Shown here: positions 59,301-64,000 of the stretch, piece by piece | Numbering within the stretch: position 1 is the first letter of the stretch | Layout of the letters: each line of letters begins with the position of its first letter | DNA from: a virus | IMG/VR virus record: IMGVR_UViG_3300034108_000145 | Coordinates: 62,001 to 126,000 of that record | Length of the DNA stretch: 64,000 nt | Reading direction: 5' to 3' (one strand) | The notes under the pieces: generated by a model | Told to the model about the DNA's origin: nothing | Seen by the model: the letters and a program-made list of their open reading frames with translations, nothing else | The model's database searches: none | Translations under genes and position numbers: made by a program

Positions 59301-62300
59301 TTATCATCAATTGGTGCTATAGCAACCACTTGATCTGAATTCTTAACTTGGAACCAGTTACGTGCAAGTAAGTTAACAGTGCTAGCTTTCTGTGGATTTT
59401 TACCAAGAACTTCAGCTGCTTTACGCATCTGAGCTACACCTTCTTCTAACTGCTCTTTTGTAAGTTCTACATTACCCTTTGGTGTTTTAGCACCAAAGTA
59501 GTAATGATTATGATTAACCACACCAAATTCTCTACCAATAGTATCCCATGCACTGTCAGCACCAATTGCACCACCAGAGTGGTTAGTATACTCAGAAGGT
59601 TTGCCAACTTGCTTAGGCTGCTGAACCATAGGTTCTCGAGCTGCCATAACATCTAAATCTATGTTGTCAAACATATCAGCTTGATCTAAAAGATTATCCA
59701 AGTTGATATCATCTTCTAACATACCGTCAGCTAAGCTATCTACATCTATACTATCTTCAATACCAGGTGCGTCAGGATATTTTACTTTATACTCAGCAAG
59801 CTGTGCAGCAGTCATATTAATAGGTAATACAGAAGGAACTTGTTTCTCGTTCATCATGTATTCAGAGAAACCAGCCTTACGCGTACCTAAAGTATTAATT
59901 CTTTCGTACTTACCTATGTTCATAGCACTAGTTCTCTCATATAAGTATACTTGCTTACTTTGAGGATCTGTGTATGAAATAAAGTCAGCAAACTTTTCTC
60001 TAGCTAATGTATTGTCAGCTGGACCAGTTTTAACTAATAATCTATAATGTAGATCGTTAGTAGTGTCAATAGAAAACTTTTCTACGTTACCTAATTTAGT
60101 TAGCTCTGCAGCAGTTTCTTTAGTTAAACGAGTAGCCATGTCAGGGTTGTTCTGAACAAACTGACGATAGAACTGTGGAAGTCCTGTATTAAATACATCC
60201 TTCTTGAACCCTTTAACACCAGCTAAGAAATCAGCATCAGATATAAAATACTCAATTGGTATGAACTTACCAAAACTACTATTAGTCTGATTAGCCCCAG
60301 TCAAGTATGTATATAATGCTAAATCTTTAGCAATCTGAATCTGCTCATCATTACCAGAGAAGATTAAACTTAAGAAACCTTTATTGTTTTCTATCTCGTC
60401 TATGTCTCCAAATGGACTTTTATAATAAACCTGACTAGGTAAACCATCTTTAGTACTAAGCTTTAAGCCTAAGTTCTTAATAAAGTAGTTTTCTTCAAGT
60501 TCAGGGTAAGCAAGTTTAGCTTCATTAATACGCTTAGCTAAAGACTTATTTTCTGCAGTGTCTATCAGTAATCTTTCTCTTTCTTGTGCAGCGTTATCTG
60601 AAATATTTAATGTTGAGTTAGTAAACAAGTACGAGCGTACCCCCTTGATAATTTCTTTATTAAGTTTAATAAATCTAGAAGAACCAACTGTATTCTTATC
60701 TACATTTAAACCATTAAATATCTTTTCAGAAACGGTGTTGTAGAAACTACTAAAGTGTACAGGATATAACTCTCTATAAAGCTTTTCTGCAAACAATAAA
60801 GAACGATCTATAGAATGACCTATTTCACCAATTGGCTCCTCTATAGAGTATCTACCATTGTCAACCTGTACATCTACCTTACCAGCTAAGTTGTTAAGAC
60901 CAAGAAATACAGCTGATTTATTTAAACGTCCAAGCTTACGTATACCATCTATAACATCAAACACACTACTACCTACACCTTTTGTATATACATAAGACGC
61001 ACCAATCACACCGCTTAACTCACTACCAATAGTGCTTAAACGATCAAACAACATAAGAGCATCTATCTGTTTTTTAGCGTAGCTATCCATATCAGCAGGT
61101 TCACCCAAGCTGTCTTGTAGCATTTCTTTTAAGTTACCAGGTCCAAATACCTCTTCTTTATACTCACCATTCTTTGTATCTTCAATCATCTTATCCTGAG
61201 CTTGCTGACTCATCATGTCAAAGTATCTCTTAGACACTTTGTTCATTACAGCATCTTTAACATCTGGAGTATAGTCACTCAAGGTATCTCGTGCTGATTG
61301 AATCTCACTTACAAAGTCTTCAATAATTGGTTGCTTAAAGAATCTTGTAGCAAAGTTGATCCTAAGGATTTTACCGTTCTGATCTGATAATGCTATAAGA
61401 GCAGATAAAGCTCCCATAGTTTCTTCAGACCAGTTAAACTTGTATAAGTTTTTATTCTTAGAGTTATCCAAAGATTCACTCAAAGTCATAGAGTTATTAT
61501 CTCCTTTGGTTCTTGTGTTAGCTTTTGTATCACCTGTAGAACCTGGTGCAGTAATATTAGAAAGTTCTAACTTTTCACCATTCTCATCTAACACCACTAC
61601 AGGATCAAGAACAATCTTCTGACTTTTAGGATCAATGTGACCCAATACAATAGATTTGTCTTGGTTATCAGCTAAGAAAGATCCTAATGATGCAAAGATA
61701 CCTGTACCTAACTTACCACTTTTGTTATCGTTAAAGATCTGTACTTGCTCTTCAAAACCCATAGGAGAATAAGTTATGTCAGACTTAAAAAGTCCCATAG
61801 CTTCAAGCATGTCAGCTTCTTCTTTAATATCATTAAAGTCAATTGACTTAGTAATCTTATCAAAAGCAGATCTATGAGTTAACACTGACCAGTGAAGATC
61901 GCGGTACATTTGATGTAACTCATCTTCATTAAGACTAGATAGTGATTCCCAACCTTGCTTTTCGTCATACTTAGATATGTCATACTTAACTTTATCAGCA
62001 CCAACTATACCTTTAGACTTAGCTTCAACTATTTGATTACGAAGATCATCAAGCTCTTTACGAGTAGCTTGTTTGTTCTTCTCCTGCACTTGTCTAATCT
62101 TTAAGTATTCATCAGCATACTTTTCTCTAATGTTCTCATATACAGACTCAATTAGAGTGTTGATGCTATCTATACTCTTCTGCTTACGAGCCTTCTCTTT
62201 ATCAGAGATGTTCCACTTAAGCTTATTTACAATCTCGTTCTTATCTTCTTTAAGTTGCTTTATAGTAGCTAGCTCTTGCTTACTTAAGTAGTTTTTATAT

Positions 62301-64000
62301 AACTCTGTATTTTCAGCTTCACTCTTGTTCTTGATGTTAAGCATTTCTTTTTCAAGAGCTATCACCTTATTTTCAGTCTCTTTAGAATACCTTAATCTAA
62401 GTGAGCTAGTATACGCAAATAATTTATCTACGTCAAAGTCAGATCCCATCTGCTTTGTAATACCGTCCGGCACCACAATAGTGTTTTCCATATAGCTAGG
62501 TAAGAAACCTACCACTTCTATAGGAAGCATTGATGAGTGACCCTGGTTAGGAATACGTGAAGCAACTAATTGGAATAACTCTTCAGAAAAACTAGAAGTA
62601 TCAAGAGTTTTAATACCTGTCTTCTTATCTTCTGTCACAAACTTAGAAAGATCAATAAGGTTACCCTCTTCATCACGAATGAACTGAGATACTAAAACCT
62701 GAGCAGGTTTAACACCCTCTTTGGTTTTACGCATGTACTGCAAACCTTTAGTAGCATCGTAGTTAGGTAACCAGATAATATCGTTCTTAGTATCTTTATT
62801 TAGTTCATTTAACTTTAGCTTACTAGCAACACCGCTCACCTGAACTAATGAAGTACCAGGGTTTTTCAAACGTACTATCTTAGTAACCAATGAGTTAATA
62901 AGACCTTCAAACTTCTCACCTCTAGCCATTAGATACGGAGGGATGATAAGATCACCATCTTTATCTAATTTAATAGCAGCAATATCGTTGATAGAAAAGT
63001 TTCTTTCTAAAGCTTCTTCTCTAAGTAATTGTTCTAAAGCTTTTTTGTTTTTAAACACTACGCCACTACCGCGTTCTTCAATACCAAATCTTCTTACAAG
63101 ATCGTTCTTAGCTTTATCAAATAAGTTAATACGAATGTTTTCTTTTAAGTCTTTAAGCTGTTGACCAGTAAAAGATGTGTTCTCTAGTATAAAGTCTTGA
63201 ACGGTAAGTAAACCATCAAACAATACACGGTTAGCTTGAGAAATGTTAGATATCTCATCCTTTTGTAAAGGTATCTCTTGTTGTGTATGCAAGCCTTCTC
63301 TACCTAGAGTTTGTACACCAGCTGCTAAATCAGCGTTACTAGGTGTTATAAAGTTTTCATTCTCATCAAACACAGTTAGAACCTTTTCAGGTTGACCCGT
63401 CTTCTTAGCAGTCTTGAAGTTTGCAGATCTAATATTGTTAGACTCCATAAACTTACGTAGGTCATCTAATTGAGTACCTCTTGTAATGTCAGGAATCAAA
63501 GGATAAGTAGAAGACTTAACGTAGTCTATACGGTTAAACCCGTTACCATTCTCTACAGAGTTAGTATGAACAGGCTTAGCTGGCTGTAACACCATAGCCT
63601 TTTCTCTATCAGAAAGCTGAAAGTTTTCAATTTGATTCTTTTTACCAAGACGGTCTGTAATACTTTGCCATACATCTAAAGGTATTCTACCCTCACTCAT
63701 CATACGGTCAATATGCTCTTGTAGAGTGATAAACTCCTGAGCATCCGTAGTTTCTACATCTTTAAATAATTCAGTATCTTTTTTAACATCATTAATAGTA
63801 ATAGCCTTATAAGAACTTCTATCTACAAGATTACCTTTAGCATCATACCACTTCCATACACCTTGAGAACCAGGTGCAATAAACATAGCAGCACGCTTAG
63901 AGAATTCATCCATAGTAGATCTAACTACACTAGTCTTTTGAGCTAGAGTTAAATCAGCTAAGTTTGCATTTTTAAGTGAAGAAGGTTCCTTATAGTATAA
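56351..64000 (-). CDS. Giant virion RNA polymerase-type polyprotein (5' end outside window)
   Basis: Open to the window edge: 29 codons upstream of the ATG at 63913 are in frame without a stop, so the true start lies beyond 64000; more than 2,549 residues are seen. Counted from that Met: DFDVD (492-496) matches the catalytic DFDID-type motif of crAss-like virion RNA polymerase (phi14:2 gp66); a SLOG/YspA-like segment GGAIGAD near 1448; a zincin HEVMH (1776-1780) with VIMHEVMHAATADIL; and an SF1 helicase of RecD/Dda type with Walker A GPGGTGKT (2012-2019), IDEASMIG and a terminal YTAVSRARNKVYVLT. An injected transcription enzyme is expected from the family. Processing by the embedded protease is inference. 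Confidence 0.85.
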   Translation of the reverse strand, partial: LYYKEPSSLKNANLADLTLAQKTSVVRSTMDEFSKRAAMFIAPGSQGVWKWYDAKGNLVDRSSYKAITINDVKKDTELFKDVETTDAQEFITLQEHIDRMMSEGRIPLDVWQSITDRLGKKNQIENFQLSDREKAMVLQPAKPVHTNSVENGNGFNRIDYVKSSTYPLIPDITRGTQLDDLRKFMESNNIRSANFKTAKKTGQPEKVLTVFDENENFITPSNADLAAGVQTLGREGLHTQQEIPLQKDEISNISQANRVLFDGLLTVQDFILENTSFTGQQLKDLKENIRINLFDKAKNDLVRRFGIEERGSGVVFKNKKALEQLLREEALERNFSINDIAAIKLDKDGDLIIPPYLMARGEKFEGLINSLVTKIVRLKNPGTSLVQVSGVASKLKLNELNKDTKNDIIWLPNYDATKGLQYMRKTKEGVKPAQVLVSQFIRDEEGNLIDLSKFVTEDKKTGIKTLDTSSFSEELFQLVASRIPNQGHSSMLPIEVVGFLPSYMENTIVVPDGITKQMGSDFDVDKLFAYTSSLRLRYSKETENKVIALEKEMLNIKNKSEAENTELYKNYLSKQELATIKQLKEDKNEIVNKLKWNISDKEKARKQKSIDSINTLIESVYENIREKYADEYLKIRQVQEKNKQATRKELDDLRNQIVEAKSKGIVGADKVKYDISKYDEKQGWESLSSLNEDELHQMYRDLHWSVLTHRSAFDKITKSIDFNDIKEEADMLEAMGLFKSDITYSPMGFEEQVQIFNDNKSGKLGTGIFASLGSFLADNQDKSIVLGHIDPKSQKIVLDPVVVLDENGEKLELSNITAPGSTGDTKANTRTKGDNNSMTLSESLDNSKNKNLYKFNWSEETMGALSALIALSDQNGKILRINFATRFFKQPIIEDFVSEIQSARDTLSDYTPDVKDAVMNKVSKRYFDMMSQQAQDKMIEDTKNGEYKEEVFGPGNLKEMLQDSLGEPADMDSYAKKQIDALMLFDRLSTIGSELSGVIGASYVYTKGVGSSVFDVIDGIRKLGRLNKSAVFLGLNNLAGKVDVQVDNGRYSIEEPIGEIGHSIDRSLLFAEKLYRELYPVHFSSFYNTVSEKIFNGLNVDKNTVGSSRFIKLNKEIIKGVRSYLFTNSTLNISDNAAQERERLLIDTAENKSLAKRINEAKLAYPELEENYFIKNLGLKLSTKDGLPSQVYYKSPFGDIDEIENNKGFLSLIFSGNDEQIQIAKDLALYTYLTGANQTNSSFGKFIPIEYFISDADFLAGVKGFKKDVFNTGLPQFYRQFVQNNPDMATRLTKETAAELTKLGNVEKFSIDTTNDLHYRLLVKTGPADNTLAREKFADFISYTDPQSKQVYLYERTSAMNIGKYERINTLGTRKAGFSEYMMNEKQVPSVLPINMTAAQLAEYKVKYPDAPGIEDSIDVDSLADGMLEDDINLDNLLDQADMFDNIDLDVMAAREPMVQQPKQVGKPSEYTNHSGGAIGADSAWDTIGREFGVVNHNHYYFGAKTPKGNVELTKEQLEEGVAQMRKAAEVLGKNPQKASTVNLLARNWFQVKNSDQVVAIAPIDDNKMFVEGGTGWAVAMAQANNKETHVFNLKDNSWYTWNGKEFAASGVPVLSKNFAGIGSRQDNGKMTEESLQAIFDVYDNTFNSVRTETSIADVSTQINPTEEIVITDPTDTLNLDDMLGMDMDDTTEINLEELQNQPVEFGQAQTDPVVKELIPNMDGDNSVKTVLNNIFKTTTNPFFKDLIKILGQSGSIKDANVIIDNEMAHPGTYAPGIIRINAELAKKDNPKQTAKANLETVIMHEVMHAATADILKRFRENKASLNKRQIIFATGLTNMFKDLQERMIDSEEHGPKLTEVIDKLFGSNQDVDLSPKEKSMYYGLTNVDEFVSMIMTDRTFQQFMNQTMYNENTNTSILERFKEMLRNLVASLADIIGVKIDNKSALYNGVDTIVKLITEPDIQDHSDEETINGDPNEGQLNMDDINNPQDTTTQDFYMLKTPNGSFKANEDQIIAIDTVSEFLNKPTTEKLEDNVFLLYGPGGTGKTASVASAINKALSNTAEKVKVGYTAISHTAKGELVRAGNEEAVTLASLLGSRPKINSAGEETFDLIPLSEYTDGDKPKPYPPIFTVDWLVIDEASMIGQREIDAIKQRLRERSGEFGDSKLKILFMGDYSQIPPIGVRPDEDGFAINLMKNPSKSIGLSKVERTKNQDITDLGFRFRRAVDYYNQQLEKGMPSAATGLRIEKMLDNTVTTSSENVLYTSNIKKFYTDYVNIFKQDPFNSQNAVMIAYNNEKHINTVTINNILRTNLFGAKAEEGYFVDGEPIFLGSTINAKTENGKAIEMPKNSRVVIKSIKSVVKTYNLGTNRKSDLINVPVYAITAHYGKQVVSFDAFDKKFVEQFIPSRYDSQRKGYILEDGSFLPYFKYMRLKDSGITDVFHGYIMSAHKVQGQTYNHPFVHDKNIAQHVRPSMQSGEMILTPKSYAQILYTAVSRARNKVYVLTNTVANETGAFVQPTFENPMKSVGTQVTAAEFPTELELENQCKL

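Noticed and set aside
1-64000. Stop-codon reassignment, as found in some crAss-like phages
   Set aside because: TAA, TAG and TGA all end well-packed genes here, and no gene needs read-through to be complete.

Overview
The window looks like part of the genome of a crAss-like phage (order Crassvirales, podovirus of Bacteroidota). The evidence is gene content: a large terminase next to a long portal-type protein, an IHF/HU-like protein, a family B DNA polymerase, a family 1 uracil-DNA glycosylase, an SNF2-type helicase, a DnaB-type helicase, a Toprim primase, a Sak4-like ATPase beside a candidate ssDNA-binding protein, and a giant polyprotein with a DFDVD motif like that of crAss-like virion RNA polymerases. 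The sequence is AT-rich, standard stop codons (TAA, TAG, TGA) fit every gene, and starts are preceded by A-rich leaders rather than Shine-Dalgarno sequences, which fits a Bacteroidota host (Flavobacterium/Cellulophaga-like or related). The exact host cannot be read from the sequence.

Layout. 1-9,078 (minus): packaging and head genes with accessory enzymes (portal, cut by the window edge; TerL; ATE1-like and GNAT acyltransferases; PD-(D/E)XK nuclease; IHF-like protein), plus an odd tRNA-like element at 4,326-4,495. 9,079-9,342: divergent control region. 9,343-16,107 (plus): small genes of mostly unknown function alternating with 250-1,000 nt gene-free stretches rich in inverted repeats, several ending in terminators; one stretch of about 1 kb ends in a tRNA-like sequence. 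16,108-25,798 (plus): unknown early genes, then HNH protein, SNF2 helicase, uracil-DNA glycosylase and a MoxR AAA+/vWA pair, with one lone minus-strand gene. 25,788-35,088 (minus): surface/lysis block: a signal-peptide beta-barrel-like protein with a Ser/Ala linker, a CsgG-like secretion protein, a lipoprotein, a 710-residue cohesin/dockerin-like exported protein, several membrane proteins, then GH19 endolysin, spanin-like protein, holin-like proteins and a DUF1566-type adhesin. 35,089-35,203: second divergent control region, sharing a 15-mer with the first. 35,204-52,516 (plus): replication and nucleotide metabolism (DnaA domain IV-like protein, DnaB helicase, Sak4, SSB-like protein, primase, HNH, RecE-like nuclease, PolB, dNMP kinase) followed by small enzymes (radical SAM, metallophosphoesterase, HAD, DUF5522, receiver-like domain). 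52,536-64,000 (minus): two giant late proteins, the larger running off the window edge.

How it fits together. Plus-strand genes are replication and takeover functions, probably early/middle; minus-strand genes are virion, packaging, lysis and cell-surface functions, probably late. The least ordinary parts are the exported/outer-membrane gene set at 25.8-32.3 kb, the array of structured non-coding intervals at 9.1-16.1 kb, and the tRNA-like element at 4.3-4.5 kb. Functional calls come from motifs read by eye; no database search was possible.
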